Assembly: GCA_012518685.1 (NCBI GenBank) | Contig: JAAYRQ010000070.1 | Coordinates: 1 to 32,654 of the forward strand | Length of the DNA: 32,654 nucleotides | Reading direction: 5' to 3' | Origin: Syntrophomonadaceae bacterium | GTDB taxonomy: Bacteria; Bacillota; Syntrophomonadia; Syntrophomonadales; Syntrophomonadaceae | Part shown: piece by piece, positions 1-8,478 of the stretch | Position numbering within the stretch: the stretch's first letter is position 1 | Layout of the letters: every line of letters starts with the position of its first letter | Notes under the pieces: generated by a model | Databases searched by the model: none | Seen by the model: only the letters and a program-made list of their open reading frames with translations | What the model was told of the DNA's origin: nothing | Position numbers and translations under genes: made by a program

Positions 1-3
1 AAC

Positions 4-35
4 AAAAAAACCCTATAGCATTTCTGCCATAGGGT
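4..35 (-). terminator. Intrinsic terminator after rpsI
   Basis: On the minus strand an 11-bp stem (arms 25-35 and 10-20, one G-U pair) closes a GAAA tetraloop and is followed at once by a run of seven T. It lies just after the rpsI stop codon and should end the rplM-rpsI transcript and everything reading through from upstream. Confidence 0.93.
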
Positions 36-50
36 CTTGTATTGCAATAC

Positions 51-443
51 TTATCTTTTTGAATATTGTGGGGCTTTTCTAGCTTTATGTAAGCCGTATT
101 TTTTCCTTTCCTTCATCCGTGGATCACGAGTTAGGAATCCTGCCCGCTTTAATTCTGGTCTTAAGTCAGGGTTGGCTTTTATTAAGGCTCTAGCAATGCC
201 TAATTGTACTGAACCAGCTTGGCCTGTAACTCCACCACCATGTACTCTACATATTACATTATATCTACCTATAGTATCAGTAAGCTCTAAAGGTTGCTGA
301 ACAATTAGCCTACTAGTCTTATTAGGAAAGAAATTTTCAAAAGATCTATCATTAATGATAATTGTGCCATCACCAGGTACTAACCTTACCCGTGCAACAG
401 CTTTTTTTCTTCTTCCAGTTCCCCAGTATTGAACTTTCGCCAT
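51..443 (-). CDS. rpsI: 30S ribosomal protein S9
   Basis: This is the small-subunit protein whose C-terminal tail reaches the P-site tRNA. The 130-residue product has the usual family length, the basic N-terminal segment [14 protein letters not shown] (residues 8-21), the glycine-rich [11 protein letters not shown] stretch in the middle, and a basic tail ending in SKR. The start is ATG. It follows rplM by 11 nt, the usual bacterial rplM-rpsI pair, and is closed by a strong terminator. Nothing in it is unusual. Confidence 0.98.
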   Translation of the reverse strand: MAKVQYWGTGRRKKAVARVRLVPGDGTIIINDRSFENFFPNKTSRLIVQQPLELTDTIGRYNVICRVHGGGVTGQAGSVQLGIARALIKANPDLRPELKRAGFLTRDPRMKERKKYGLHKARKAPQYSKR

Positions 444-454
444 AGTCTATCCTC

Positions 455-889
455 CTAACCTTTGATTTCACGAACTTCAGGCTTTTGTGCTGCATGTGGA
501 TGTTCGCTTCCTCTATATACTTTTAACTTTTTAAACATTTGTCTGCCTAGACGATTATGAGGTAACATTCCTTTGATGGCTACCTCTACCGCCCTTTCTG
601 GTCTTCTATCCATTAAATCCCTATAGCTAACTTCCTTTAAGCCACCAGGATAACCACTATGACGGCGATATTTCTTTTGGTCTAATTTATTACCAGTTAA
701 AACTACTTTTTCGGCATTAATAATAATGACGAAATCCCCAGTATCAACATGGGGAGTATAAATAGCTTTATGTTTTCCTCTTAAAATAACGGCAACTTCA
801 GATGCTAAGCGACCTAAAGTCTGACCATCAGCATCAATAACATACCATTTTCTTCCCACTTCTAATGGCTTAGCCATGTATGTTTTCAC
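455..889 (-). CDS. rplM: 50S ribosomal protein L13
   Basis: L13 is an early-assembly protein of the large subunit. The 144 residues include the [17 protein letters not shown] core near the N-terminus and the family signature [11 protein letters not shown] (107-117). I use the GTG start at 889: a GGAGG sits 7 nt upstream, and clostridial L13 proteins commonly begin MKT.MAKP. An internal ATG at codon 5 has no SD of its own. The gene has its own promoter and an 80-nt leader upstream, so it and rpsI can be expressed apart from truA and the ECF genes. Confidence 0.98.
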   Translation of the reverse strand: MKTYMAKPLEVGRKWYVIDADGQTLGRLASEVAVILRGKHKAIYTPHVDTGDFVIIINAEKVVLTGNKLDQKKYRRHSGYPGGLKEVSYRDLMDRRPERAVEVAIKGMLPHNRLGRQMFKKLKVYRGSEHPHAAQKPEVREIKG

Positions 890-970
890 TTTAGTCCCTC
901 CTGTGAATCAACTTAAAGCCTAAAACTTTTCCTGGGAACGGGGCTGAACCAAGGTCAATTTTTAGACTAC
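890..970 (-). promoter_or_regulatory. Probable rplM 5' leader (L13 leader candidate)
   Basis: About 80 nt lie between the predicted transcription start and the rplM SD. On the minus strand it contains an AGCC segment (complement of the GGCT at 942-945) that can pair with a downstream GGCT (complement of the AGCC at 916-919), enclosing a C-rich loop. Low-GC Gram-positive bacteria are known to carry an L13 leader RNA at this position (Rfam L13_leader), thought to mediate autoregulation. I cannot confirm membership without a covariance search. Confidence 0.45.
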
Positions 971-976
971 CATATA

Positions 977-1006
977 ATATTACCGAAAATCAGCCACCCT
1001 TGTCAA
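977..1006 (-). promoter_or_regulatory. Sigma-A type promoter for rplM-rpsI
   Basis: Reading the minus strand, a perfect -35 TTGACA (1006-1001) and a -10 TAATAT (82-77 of the 900s block, i.e. 982-977) are separated by 18 bp. The site lies between truA and rplM and gives rplM-rpsI an independent start. Confidence 0.85.
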
Positions 1007-1026
1007 GCAAGAAGGCAAATATATTC

Positions 1027-1761
1027 TTAATACTTCACCTCTAACAAATACAGCCCATTAGGTGGAGCAGTTATACTAGCCAATCTACGGTCTTTAGCCA
1101 AAATAATTTCCTTAACCCTAGCAGGGGGAATATTCCTCCGCCCTACCTCAACTAATAAACCCATAATAATCCTAATCATATTATACAAAAAGCCATTAGC
1201 TTCAATAAAAAAATCTATATAAGCATCCTTTTCCACTAGATAGCATTGGCTAACCCTTCGCACATAATCCTTGACCGAAGACCCACTAGCACAAAAAGAA
1301 GCAAAATCATGTTCACCTATAATATAGGCAGCAGCCTCATTCATAAGGTCAATATCTAAAAATTCACTAAGACACCAAGCATAATTTCTCACCATAGTCT
1401 GTCCTATTACAGGACGATAAATCCTATAATTATACAATTTAGAAACCGCATCAAACCTAGGATGAAAACTAGCCTCCACCAAGGAGCTGACCAAAATCCT
1501 AATATCCTCTGGCAATACACTATTTAAAGCCCAAGACCACCTATCAGGCGGAATACTACTAAGAGTATTAAAAACTACCACCTGCCCTAAGGCATGCACC
1601 CCTGTATCAGTTCTCCCTGCACTAATAATCCTAGTTTCCAGCCCAATTAATTTAAAAATCGCAGTCTCTATCTCACCTTGAATACTTTTCGCATTCTTCT
1701 GCCATTGAAAACCATGATAATTACTGCCATCATATTCTACTAAAAGCTTAATCCTCTGCAT
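1027..1761 (-). CDS. truA: tRNA pseudouridine synthase A (positions 38-40)
   Basis: TruA isomerises uridine to pseudouridine at positions 38-40 in the anticodon arm of many tRNAs. The protein has the N-terminal VEYDGSNYHGFQWQ segment and the catalytic motif GRTDTGVHA with the nucleophile Asp52, then YNYRIY and the C-terminal FLYNMIRIIMGLLVEVGR block. At 244 residues it is family length. I choose ATG at 1761, because the AGGTGG just upstream sits at SD distance from it; a GTG at 1770 lies inside that SD. It is the last gene of the ECF block, 31 nt after ecfT as started here, a common Bacillota arrangement. Confidence 0.96.
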   Translation of the reverse strand: MQRIKLLVEYDGSNYHGFQWQKNAKSIQGEIETAIFKLIGLETRIISAGRTDTGVHALGQVVVFNTLSSIPPDRWSWALNSVLPEDIRILVSSLVEASFHPRFDAVSKLYNYRIYRPVIGQTMVRNYAWCLSEFLDIDLMNEAAAYIIGEHDFASFCASGSSVKDYVRRVSQCYLVEKDAYIDFFIEANGFLYNMIRIIMGLLVEVGRRNIPPARVKEIILAKDRRLASITAPPNGLYLLEVKY

Positions 1762-1792
1762 CTTCTCCACCTACTAAACAAATCCTTAGTAA

Positions 1793-2578
1793 CTAAGCCA
1801 AAACAAAAACCCCTATAAATAACAAAACAGCTAAAAAAACATAATCGGTCTTAGTCATAGCAAGATTATGTAAATAAGTCCGCCCTAGCCCCCCATTATA
1901 ACACCTTGTTTCCATGGCTATAGCAATATCGGAAGCCCGATTAAAAGCCACCCTTAAGAGCGGAATTAAGAGGCTACTTATAGCCCTTATCCTTTGTTTA
2001 ATAGAGCCACTTCCATAATCTATCCCCCTAGCCTGTTGAGCCAGGCTAAGCCTACTAGCTTCCTCGATAAACAAAGGGATGAATCTTATACTAATCGTCA
2101 TAATCATGACTAGTTCCTGAACAGGCAAGCCTATATAAGTAAAAGGTTTTAATAGCTTTTCAAGGGCAGCCATTAACTGCTGAGGAGTGGTGGTAGCAGT
2201 TAAAATCCGAATCACTACTAACAAAAGCACTAACCTAATACTGATAGCTGCAGCTAATATTAGCCCTTCCCAAGTGATAGTAATAATACCTAGCGAATAG
2301 CAAGGGGTGCCTTTAACTAATAATACTTGTAATATAACTGTTAACAAAATAATAAGGGCAAAGGGGCGTAAAGCTTCTAAATAGATAAAAAACCTCACCT
2401 GACTAATTTTCAATAAAAATATTACAGGCAAGGATAAAGCTAAAAGTTTATAAGGAAAGCTTGCTACAATAATAAAAACCAGCATAAAAATACTAGCAAT
2501 AATCTTAGTCCTAGCTTCCAAGTTATGCAGGATTGAATCAGATGGAATATACTGCCCCACCCTAATTCCTCTATGCAT
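1793..2578 (-). CDS. ecfT: ECF transporter transmembrane subunit EcfT
   Basis: EcfT is the membrane scaffold of group II energy-coupling factor transporters for vitamins and metals; it couples the two ATPases to interchangeable S components. The 261 residues hold several hydrophobic segments (about 26-58, 71-90, 104-130, 153-172, 243-261). The cytoplasmic coupling helices carry ARG at 183-185 and a second, altered motif TRC at 224-226, where ARG or ARC is usual. The sequence is also rich in the GGLGRT ending typical of the family. Its start overlaps the ecfA2 stop by 8 nt, indicating coupled translation. No S-component gene is in the window. Confidence 0.93.
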   Translation of the reverse strand: MHRGIRVGQYIPSDSILHNLEARTKIIASIFMLVFIIVASFPYKLLALSLPVIFLLKISQVRFFIYLEALRPFALIILLTVILQVLLVKGTPCYSLGIITITWEGLILAAAISIRLVLLLVVIRILTATTTPQQLMAALEKLLKPFTYIGLPVQELVMIMTISIRFIPLFIEEASRLSLAQQARGIDYGSGSIKQRIRAISSLLIPLLRVAFNRASDIAIAMETRCYNGGLGRTYLHNLAMTKTDYVFLAVLLFIGVFVLA

Positions 2579-3419
2579 AATTATCTCCCCTAAAAACCTT
2601 AGCTATTCCTTCTAAGACAGCTTCTTTATTATTAAGACTAATATCATAGCCCCTAGCCCTTAGCTTAAAAACCGTCTCTAAGTAAGCAGGTAAGATATAA
2701 TTAGCCATATATAAGGCTTCTAAGTCCATTAAACTAGACTTATTAGTAATAATGGAATCTATAGTGCCATCAGCTATGATATATATTTCATCACAAATAT
2801 TTAATAAATAATTAAGATTATGTGATACTAAAACGACTGTCTTATCATTTGCCTTTAAGTCGGCTATAAGTCTCTCTAAGTCTAATCTGCCTAAGTAATC
2901 TAACCCTGCAGTAGGTTCATCTAAGAGAATATACTTAGTGTCCAAAGCCAAAATAGTAGCAATAGCTACCCTTCTTTTTTCACCACTACTAAGGGTTCTT
3001 ATGTTTCTATCCTTATAAGTAGAAAATGACAATCCCACTAAACCTAGGCTTTTTTCAACCCGTTCCTTAATAATAAATTTATCTAAATTCTGATAAGTTA
3101 AGCCATAAGCAATTTCATCATAAACCCTGTCCAAGACGAACTGAGTTTCTGGAAATTGAAAGACTAAGCCAATATTAGTAAACTTTCGCCTTTTACCTTT
3201 TGCAATCAGCTTGACATCATCTACTAATACTTGACCTTTTTGTGGTACTATTAAGCCTGCCATTACTTGCAGCAAGGTCGTCTTGCCTGAACTAGTAATA
3301 CCAAATAAGCCCACTACACTATTATCATTTATTGTAAGGACAACATCCCTTAAAGCCAGCTTCTCATAAGGAGTACCTACTTGATAAGCATAGCTAACAT
3401 TATTTACTTTAATCGGCAT
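2571..3419 (-). CDS. ecfA2: ECF transporter ATP-binding protein EcfA2
   Basis: This is the second ABC ATPase of the energy-coupling module. Visible motifs are a Walker A GITSSGKT (40-47), Q-loop Gln88 in VFQFPETQ, signature LSSGE (143-147), Walker B ILLDEP with Asp167-Glu168, and H-loop His200. Both the Walker A (usually GHTGSGKS in EcfA2) and the signature (usually LSGGQ) carry a serine in place of a glycine. The FPETQ after the Q loop and the position after ecfA1 fit EcfA2. It overlaps ecfA1 by 16 nt and ecfT by 8 nt. The ATG start is placed inside the end of ecfA1. Confidence 0.92.
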   Translation of the reverse strand: MPIKVNNVSYAYQVGTPYEKLALRDVVLTINDNSVVGLFGITSSGKTTLLQVMAGLIVPQKGQVLVDDVKLIAKGKRRKFTNIGLVFQFPETQFVLDRVYDEIAYGLTYQNLDKFIIKERVEKSLGLVGLSFSTYKDRNIRTLSSGEKRRVAIATILALDTKYILLDEPTAGLDYLGRLDLERLIADLKANDKTVVLVSHNLNYLLNICDEIYIIADGTIDSIITNKSSLMDLEALYMANYILPAYLETVFKLRARGYDISLNNKEAVLEGIAKVFRGDNYA

Positions 3420-4228
3420 AATTCATTCACCAACTCATCTACCGTTAATAAATTATGGGGCAAGGACTCTAGCCCCTTATTATTAAGCTCATCTATTAGT
3501 TGGGTAACTTCTGGCAATTCTACCCCAGCGGCAGATAATACCGCTTTATTATCATACATCTCCTCTGGTTTAATGTCCGCTTTAATCAGACCCTCATCTA
3601 AGATTAAAATTCTATCGGCTTTGACTACCTCTTCTAAATCATGAGTAATCATAATCACCGTAAGATTAGTAGCATTTTTAATATCGAGGATGGTCTTAAT
3701 AACATCTTGCTTACTTTGGCTATCTAGCATTGTAGTAGGCTCATCCAAGACTAAATACTTAGGATTTAGGGCTAATAATCCTGCCAAAGCCACCTTTTGC
3801 TTCTGACCTCCAGACAAAAGATAAGGAGGATGTTTTTTAAACTCCTCCATTTTTACCATTTTAAGAGCTGCATCAACTCTATATTTTATTTCCTTAGTAG
3901 GTAAACCTAAATTTTCAGGACCAAATGCTACATCTTCTTCAACTAAATTAAAAATAATTTGGTTGTCTGGAGAAGATAATAATAATCCTACCTTTTGCCT
4001 AATCTTAATCTGATTTTCTCTATCCTTAGTAGATAAACTATCTACTATTACTTGCCCATTTACAGGCACAAGTAACCCATTAAGCAAACGAGCCAAAGTC
4101 GATTTACCTGAACCATTCTTACCTACAACTGCAATAAACTCACCCTCTAAAAAATCCCCGCTAATATTATTTAAAATATTACGGTTACTTTTCGGATACT
4201 GGTAGGTTACATTTTGTAAACTAATCAT
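3404..4228 (-). CDS. ecfA1: ECF transporter ATP-binding protein EcfA1
   Basis: This is the first ATPase of the ECF module, predicted to dimerise with EcfA2 and power vitamin or metal uptake. It has Walker A GKNGSGKS (36-43), signature LSGGQ (138-142), Walker B VLDEP with Asp162-Glu163, and H-loop His196. The SPDNQ segment after the Q loop is typical of EcfA1, but the Q-loop glutamine itself is replaced by Ser85 (LLLSSPDNQ where VFQNPDNQ is common). It starts 6 nt after rplQ and is probably transcribed from the ribosomal operon, a frequent Bacillota arrangement. Confidence 0.93.
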   Translation of the reverse strand: MISLQNVTYQYPKSNRNILNNISGDFLEGEFIAVVGKNGSGKSTLARLLNGLLVPVNGQVIVDSLSTKDRENQIKIRQKVGLLLSSPDNQIIFNLVEEDVAFGPENLGLPTKEIKYRVDAALKMVKMEEFKKHPPYLLSGGQKQKVALAGLLALNPKYLVLDEPTTMLDSQSKQDVIKTILDIKNATNLTVIMITHDLEEVVKADRILILDEGLIKADIKPEEMYDNKAVLSAAGVELPEVTQLIDELNNKGLESLPHNLLTVDELVNELCRLK

Positions 4229-4234
4229 ACTTTG

Positions 4235-4576
4235 TTAGTCAACTAGTTCCAAAATTACCATAGGAGCACCGTCACCTTTACGGTTTCCTGTTTTAATAAT
4301 ACGAGTATATCCCCCTTGACGGTCAGTATAACGCCCAGCTATATCCGAAAAAAGTTTATCTACAGCCGCTTCAGAAGTGATAAAAGCTAAGGCTTGCCTT
4401 CTGGAATGTAAATCACCCTTTTTCCCCAAAGTAATCATTTTATCAGTAATTTTTTTGATTTCCTTTGCTCTGGTTTCAGTTGTAGTAATTTTCTCAGCTT
4501 CAATTAAAGAAGCCACAGAATTCTTAAGTACTGCCTTTCTTTGACTACTTGCTAGGCTTAGTTTACGATAGCTCAA
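4235..4576 (-). CDS. rplQ: 50S ribosomal protein L17
   Basis: L17 is a large-subunit protein and the usual last ribosomal gene of the alpha operon. The 113 residues start [18 protein letters not shown], which matches the family opening (GYRKLGR..DQRKA.LRN), and end with [12 protein letters not shown]. The start is TTG at 4576, with AAAGGAGG eight bases upstream; no ATG fits the family N-terminus. It lies 16 nt after rpoA. Nothing is missing. Confidence 0.97.
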   Translation of the reverse strand: MSYRKLSLASSQRKAVLKNSVASLIEAEKITTTETRAKEIKKITDKMITLGKKGDLHSRRQALAFITSEAAVDKLFSDIAGRYTDRQGGYTRIIKTGNRKGDGAPMVILELVD

Positions 4577-4592
4577 AAAGGGCCCCTCCTTT

Positions 4593-5543
4593 CTAATCTT
4601 CAGGTTTCTTCAAAGTCAAATCTAATTCTTTTAACTTGCGTTCTATTTCCTCTAGCGATTTTTGACCTAGATTCCTAATTTTACTCATTTCCTCCCTAGT
4701 CTTTTCAATAAGATCACCTACATTATTAATGTTAGCTCGTTTAAGACCATTAGAGGCTCTAACCGATAATTCTAATTCTTCTATAGACATTTCTAGGACT
4801 TTGTCTTTCTTTTCTTCTTCTTTTTCTACCAAAATTTCGACTTCAGAATAAGTATCATCAATTTCCGTAAATAATTTTAAATACTCAATTAAAATCTGAG
4901 CTGATAGGCTAACTGCCTCTTCAGGATTAATACTACCATTAGTCCAAACTTCCAAAGTAAGACTATCAAAGTCAGTTCTTTTACCAACCCTAGCATTATC
5001 AACCGTGTAATTAACACGAGTTACAGGAGTATAGATAGAGTCAATAGGAATCAAGCCTACTATTTCTTCATTCTTAATCGGCTGTTGATCAGCTACTACA
5101 TAGCCCCTACCTCTTTCAACAGTTAGCTCCATTACTAGCTTAGCACCATCCGCTAAAGTAGCAATATGCAAATTAGGGTTTAATACTTCAATTTCTGCAT
5201 CAGGTTGGATATCCTTAGCCATAAGCTTCTTAGGACCTTCCTCTTCAAATCTAATAATTTTACGCTCAGGACCATCATAATCCAAAATCATTTTCTTAAT
5301 ATTTAAAATCATTTCCGTAGTATCTTCTACAATATTAGGAATAGTAGAAAATTCATGCAAAACACCGTCAATTTTAATAGAAGTAACAGCTGCACCAGGT
5401 AAAGAAGATAAGAGAACCCTACGCAAAGAATTTCCTAATGTAGTACCATAACCTCTCTCTAATGGTTCAATCACAAATTTCGCATAATTAGACTCAGGAA
5501 CTTTTTCCACACAATCGATTCTAGGTTTTTCCATCTCTAGCAT
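4593..5543 (-). CDS. rpoA: DNA-directed RNA polymerase subunit alpha
   Basis: The alpha dimer nucleates RNA polymerase assembly and its C-terminal domain binds UP elements and activators. The N-terminal domain (about 1-230) shows [22 protein letters not shown] and the GRGY..ADQQ region. A short acidic/lysine linker (EKEEEKKDK) precedes the C-terminal domain, which has [13 protein letters not shown] and a [13 protein letters not shown] helix-hairpin-helix. The length is 316, normal for Bacillota. The ATG at 5543 has GGAGGGG seven bases upstream. Confidence 0.98.
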   Translation of the reverse strand: MLEMEKPRIDCVEKVPESNYAKFVIEPLERGYGTTLGNSLRRVLLSSLPGAAVTSIKIDGVLHEFSTIPNIVEDTTEMILNIKKMILDYDGPERKIIRFEEEGPKKLMAKDIQPDAEIEVLNPNLHIATLADGAKLVMELTVERGRGYVVADQQPIKNEEIVGLIPIDSIYTPVTRVNYTVDNARVGKRTDFDSLTLEVWTNGSINPEEAVSLSAQILIEYLKLFTEIDDTYSEVEILVEKEEEKKDKVLEMSIEELELSVRASNGLKRANINNVGDLIEKTREEMSKIRNLGQKSLEEIERKLKELDLTLKKPED

Positions 5544-5578
5544 CTATTTATCCCCTCCTTCATTAATAGAGGTTTCTT

Positions 5579-6208
5579 TTATCTAGAGTAGAGTTCAACT
5601 ATTAACTGTTCATTAACTGGAGTATCAATCTGATCTCTAGTTGGGTAAGCTAGAACAGAACCGTTTAAATTCTCTACATTAACACTTAGCCATTCGGGCG
5701 GAGTCTTATAGGCAGCTTGTTCCTTTAACTCCTGAAACTTAGCTGAGGATACACTTTTTTCTTTTACTTGAATTTCATCCCCTACCTTAAGTAACATAGA
5801 AGGAATATTAGCCTTCTTACCATTAATCGTAAAATGCCCATGTGTTACTAGTTGGCGAGCTTCCTTTCTAGAAGCAGCAAATCCTAATCTATATACAATA
5901 TTATCTAATCGTCTTTCAATAAGAATAAATAAATTCTCACCAGTAACCCCTTTTTGGCGTTCAGCTTTTTCAAAATACCTACGGAATTGCTTTTCCAAAA
6001 TACCATAAGTTCTTCTCATTTTTTGCTTTTCCCTTAGCTGAATACCATATTCACTAACCTTTTGCCTACGGCCTTGACCATGTACACCAGGAGCATAAGG
6101 TCGTCTTTCTACAGAGCATTTTTCCGAATAACATCTATCACCTTTTAAAAACAGTTTTTCGCCTTCCCTGCGGCATTGGCGGCAAACAGCATCCGTATAT
6201 CTTCCCAC
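5579..6208 (-). CDS. rpsD: 30S ribosomal protein S4
   Basis: S4 is a primary 16S rRNA binder and a helicase element at the mRNA entry site. The 209-residue protein has an N-terminal four-cysteine zinc site (Cys9, Cys12, Cys26, Cys31), as in many Clostridia, and an S4 RNA-binding domain around [20 protein letters not shown]. The start is GTG, 10 nt after AAGGAGGG. In Bacillota rpsD is often elsewhere; here it sits between rpsK and rpoA, as in many Clostridia. S4 usually represses its own mRNA, but no leader was recognised here. Confidence 0.98.
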   Translation of the reverse strand: MGRYTDAVCRQCRREGEKLFLKGDRCYSEKCSVERRPYAPGVHGQGRRQKVSEYGIQLREKQKMRRTYGILEKQFRRYFEKAERQKGVTGENLFILIERRLDNIVYRLGFAASRKEARQLVTHGHFTINGKKANIPSMLLKVGDEIQVKEKSVSSAKFQELKEQAAYKTPPEWLSVNVENLNGSVLAYPTRDQIDTPVNEQLIVELYSR

Positions 6209-6224
6209 TTAAAACATTCCCTCC

Positions 6225-6617
6225 TTAAACCCTTCTTCTTTTTGGTGGTCTGCAACCATTATGAGGAATAGGGGTAACATCTTTAATTGCACTGACTTCT
6301 AGTCCTGCAGCCTGAAGTGATCTAATCGCAGCCTCACGCCCTGCACCTGGACCCTTAACATAACATTCTACTTCTTTAAGTCCATGCTCCATCGCAGCCT
6401 TAGCGGCATTTTCAGCAGCCTGTTGAGCAGCAAATGGGGTACTTTTTCTAGAACCTTTAAAACCAGAACTACCAGCACTAGCCCAAGAAATAGCATTACC
6501 ATGTTTGTCAGTTATAGAAATAATAGTATTGTTAAAAGTTGATTTAATGTGAGCAATACCCTGTTCGATATTCTTCTTCTCACGCCTTTTAACCCTAGTC
6601 GTTGTTTTTCTTGCCAC
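6225..6617 (-). CDS. rpsK: 30S ribosomal protein S11
   Basis: S11 lies on the platform of the 30S subunit near the mRNA exit. The 130 residues include [30 protein letters not shown] and the strongly conserved C-terminal [18 protein letters not shown]. The start is GTG with AAAGGGG upstream. It lies 29 nt downstream of rpsM and 16 nt upstream of rpsD. Confidence 0.98.
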   Translation of the reverse strand: MARKTTTRVKRREKKNIEQGIAHIKSTFNNTIISITDKHGNAISWASAGSSGFKGSRKSTPFAAQQAAENAAKAAMEHGLKEVECYVKGPGAGREAAIRSLQAAGLEVSAIKDVTPIPHNGCRPPKRRRV

Positions 6618-6646
6618 TTAATTTTCCCCTTTCTTAAATCAGGCTT

Positions 6647-7015
6647 TTACTTTCTTTTCACATTAGCAACCCGTTTGGGCCCTTTGCGAGTTCGAGCATT
6701 GTTTTTAGTATTTTGACCCCTGACTGGTAAACTACGACGATGGCGAATACCTCTATAACAACCTAAATCCATTAAGCGTTTAATATCCATGTTTACTTGT
6801 CTGCGTCTATCACCTTCGACTAAATAACCTTTATCTATAATATCCCTTAATCTGGAGACTTCTTCTTCAGTTAAATCTTTCACTCTTGTATCAGGGTTTA
6901 TACCTGCTTCAGCTAATATTTTCCTAGCTGAAGGTCTGCCGATACCAAAAATATAAGTTAGTGAAATTTCTACCCTTTTATCACGGGGTAGGTCAACACC
7001 TGCAATTCTTGCCAA
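6647..7015 (-). CDS. rpsM: 30S ribosomal protein S13
   Basis: S13 sits in the 30S head, bridges to the 50S and touches P-site tRNA. The 122 residues begin [25 protein letters not shown] and end with the basic tail [23 protein letters not shown], both typical. The start is TTG at 7015, seven bases after GGAGGTGA. It is preceded by rpmJ with a 23-nt gap. Confidence 0.98.
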   Translation of the reverse strand: MARIAGVDLPRDKRVEISLTYIFGIGRPSARKILAEAGINPDTRVKDLTEEEVSRLRDIIDKGYLVEGDRRRQVNMDIKRLMDLGCYRGIRHRRSLPVRGQNTKNNARTRKGPKRVANVKRK

Positions 7016-7038
7016 AACTAATTCACCTCCTGCTCCTT

Positions 7039-7152
7039 TTAACCTTGAACTTGTTTATGCTTGGGGTTTTCACATATAACCATGACTTTACCCCTTCGCT
7101 TAATTACTTTACATTTTTCACACATTGGTTTTACTGATGGTTTAACCTTCAA
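7039..7152 (-). CDS. rpmJ: 50S ribosomal protein L36 (zinc-ribbon type)
   Basis: This 37-residue gene is easily missed because it starts with TTG and is short. The product reads [20 protein letters not shown] followed by [17 protein letters not shown]. Cys11, Cys14, Cys27 and His32 form the zinc site of the C+ type of L36. GGAGG lies about six bases before the TTG. It sits between infA and rpsM, the expected spc/alpha boundary position. L36 organises 23S rRNA near the base of the L7/L12 stalk. Confidence 0.96.
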   Translation of the reverse strand: MKVKPSVKPMCEKCKVIKRRGKVMVICENPKHKQVQG

Positions 7153-7182
7153 ATTAATACCTCCTTAACTCGAGTAAAAGGC

Positions 7183-7401
7183 TTACTTAAAACGATAAGT
7201 TATTCTGCCGCGATTTAAATCATAAGGCGATAATTCCACCATTACTTTATCACCAGGTAAGATTCTAATGAAATTCATCCGCATCTTTCCAGATATATGG
7301 GCGAGGACTTGATGGCCATTTTCTAGTTCTACCGTAAACATAGCGTTTGGTAGGGGTTCAAGAACTATACCCTCAACCTCTATTACATCATCCTTAGCCA
7401 T
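7183..7401 (-). CDS. infA: Translation initiation factor IF-1
   Basis: IF-1 occupies the ribosomal A site during initiation. The 72-residue protein is a single S1/OB-fold domain and is full length: [20 protein letters not shown] at the start, [15 protein letters not shown] in the middle, and [12 protein letters not shown] at the end. The start is ATG. Its place between the KOW gene and rpmJ is standard for Clostridia. Confidence 0.98.
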   Translation of the reverse strand: MAKDDVIEVEGIVLEPLPNAMFTVELENGHQVLAHISGKMRMNFIRILPGDKVMVELSPYDLNRGRITYRFK

Positions 7402-7427
7402 TTACCAGACCTCCTTCCCCTTGGTTT

Positions 7428-7694
7428 TTAACCTTTAATAATCTGTTTAAGGTTTTTACGAATTATATGATTTTCGGGCATTTCTCCCTTAACGAGATAA
7501 GCTAAAACTTCATTTGCCACTGAGTTAGTAATTTTAATATGTTTAATATTTTTAAGCTTGGGGTTTTCAATTCTTCTCAAATCCCCATCAGCTAATAATA
7601 CATTCTTTTCATTAACAACCTCAATTACTACAAAAGGCCTGCCTGCATCTCGCCCTGCTTTTGAATATGCAATTTTACCTATTCTATCGTCCAC
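7428..7694 (-). CDS. KOW-domain (L14e/L6e-like) RNA-binding protein
   Basis: This 88-residue protein belongs to the KOW-containing family annotated as L14e/L6e/L27e-like in Clostridia. The N-terminal part has the KOW pattern: GKIAYSKAGRDAGRPFVVIEV, then VLLADGDLRRIENPKLKN. The C-terminal third is basic and helical. The GTG start has GGGAGGTGG eight bases upstream. It sits between map and infA, a conserved clostridial position, which suggests a ribosome- or RNA-related role. The exact function is not known to me. Confidence 0.9.
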   Translation of the reverse strand: MDDRIGKIAYSKAGRDAGRPFVVIEVVNEKNVLLADGDLRRIENPKLKNIKHIKITNSVANEVLAYLVKGEMPENHIIRKNLKQIIKG

Positions 7695-7713
7695 TAACTA
7701 GGCCACCTCCCAC

Positions 7714-8478
7714 TTACAAGAGAGTTAATATATCAGGCCCCTCCTCAGTTATCGCTATAGTATGCTCAAAATGAGCTGAAAGACTACCATCACGAGTTAC
7801 TATAGTCCATTCATCTTCTTTAGTAAGTACTTTATATGAACCGATATTAACCATAGGCTCAATAGCTATAGTCATGCCGTTTTGAAGCTTTGGCCCACTA
7901 TTAATTCTACCATAATTTGGAACAGGAGGGTCTTCATGCATATCCCTGCCAATGCCATGACCTACAAAATCACGCACTACTGAAAAACCATGCTTTTCTA
8001 CCTGGGATTGGACTGCATTAGAAATAGCACCCAACCTATTACCTATGATAGCGGCATTAATACCACACATTAAAGATTCCTCAGTAACCCTTAAAAGCTT
8101 AGCAGCTTCATCACTAATTTCCCCTACTGGAATAGTAGTAGCAGAATCACCTGCAAAACCATTAACTAAAACTCCAAAATCGATACTAATGATATCGCCT
8201 TCCTTAAGTTCCCTATTAATCGGAATACCGTGGATAACTTCCTCATTAATAGAGGCACATATAGCACCTGGAAATGGCCTACCACCCTTAGGGTTAGGAT
8301 AATTCTTAAAAACGGGAATCGCATTTCTTCTTTTACATTCATGTTCAGCAATAGCATTAAGATTAGCAGTAGTAATACCTGGCTTAACTTTTTGTCTTAG
8401 GATATCAAGCACCTGTGCTACTACCTTACCTGCTACCCGCATTTTCTCAATTTCATCCCGATTTTTTAGAATAATCAT
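7714..8478 (-). CDS. map: Methionine aminopeptidase type I
   Basis: This enzyme removes the initiator methionine from nascent proteins. All five metal ligands of the pita-bread fold are visible: Asp100, Asp111, His174, Glu207 and Glu238. His83 (EEVIHGIP) and His181 are the usual substrate-contacting residues. The 254 residues lack the N-terminal zinc-finger extension of some types. The ATG overlaps the adk stop codon (TAATG), so its translation is probably coupled to adk. Confidence 0.97.
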   Translation of the reverse strand: MIILKNRDEIEKMRVAGKVVAQVLDILRQKVKPGITTANLNAIAEHECKRRNAIPVFKNYPNPKGGRPFPGAICASINEEVIHGIPINRELKEGDIISIDFGVLVNGFAGDSATTIPVGEISDEAAKLLRVTEESLMCGINAAIIGNRLGAISNAVQSQVEKHGFSVVRDFVGHGIGRDMHEDPPVPNYGRINSGPKLQNGMTIAIEPMVNIGSYKVLTKEDEWTIVTRDGSLSAHFEHTIAITEEGPDILTLL

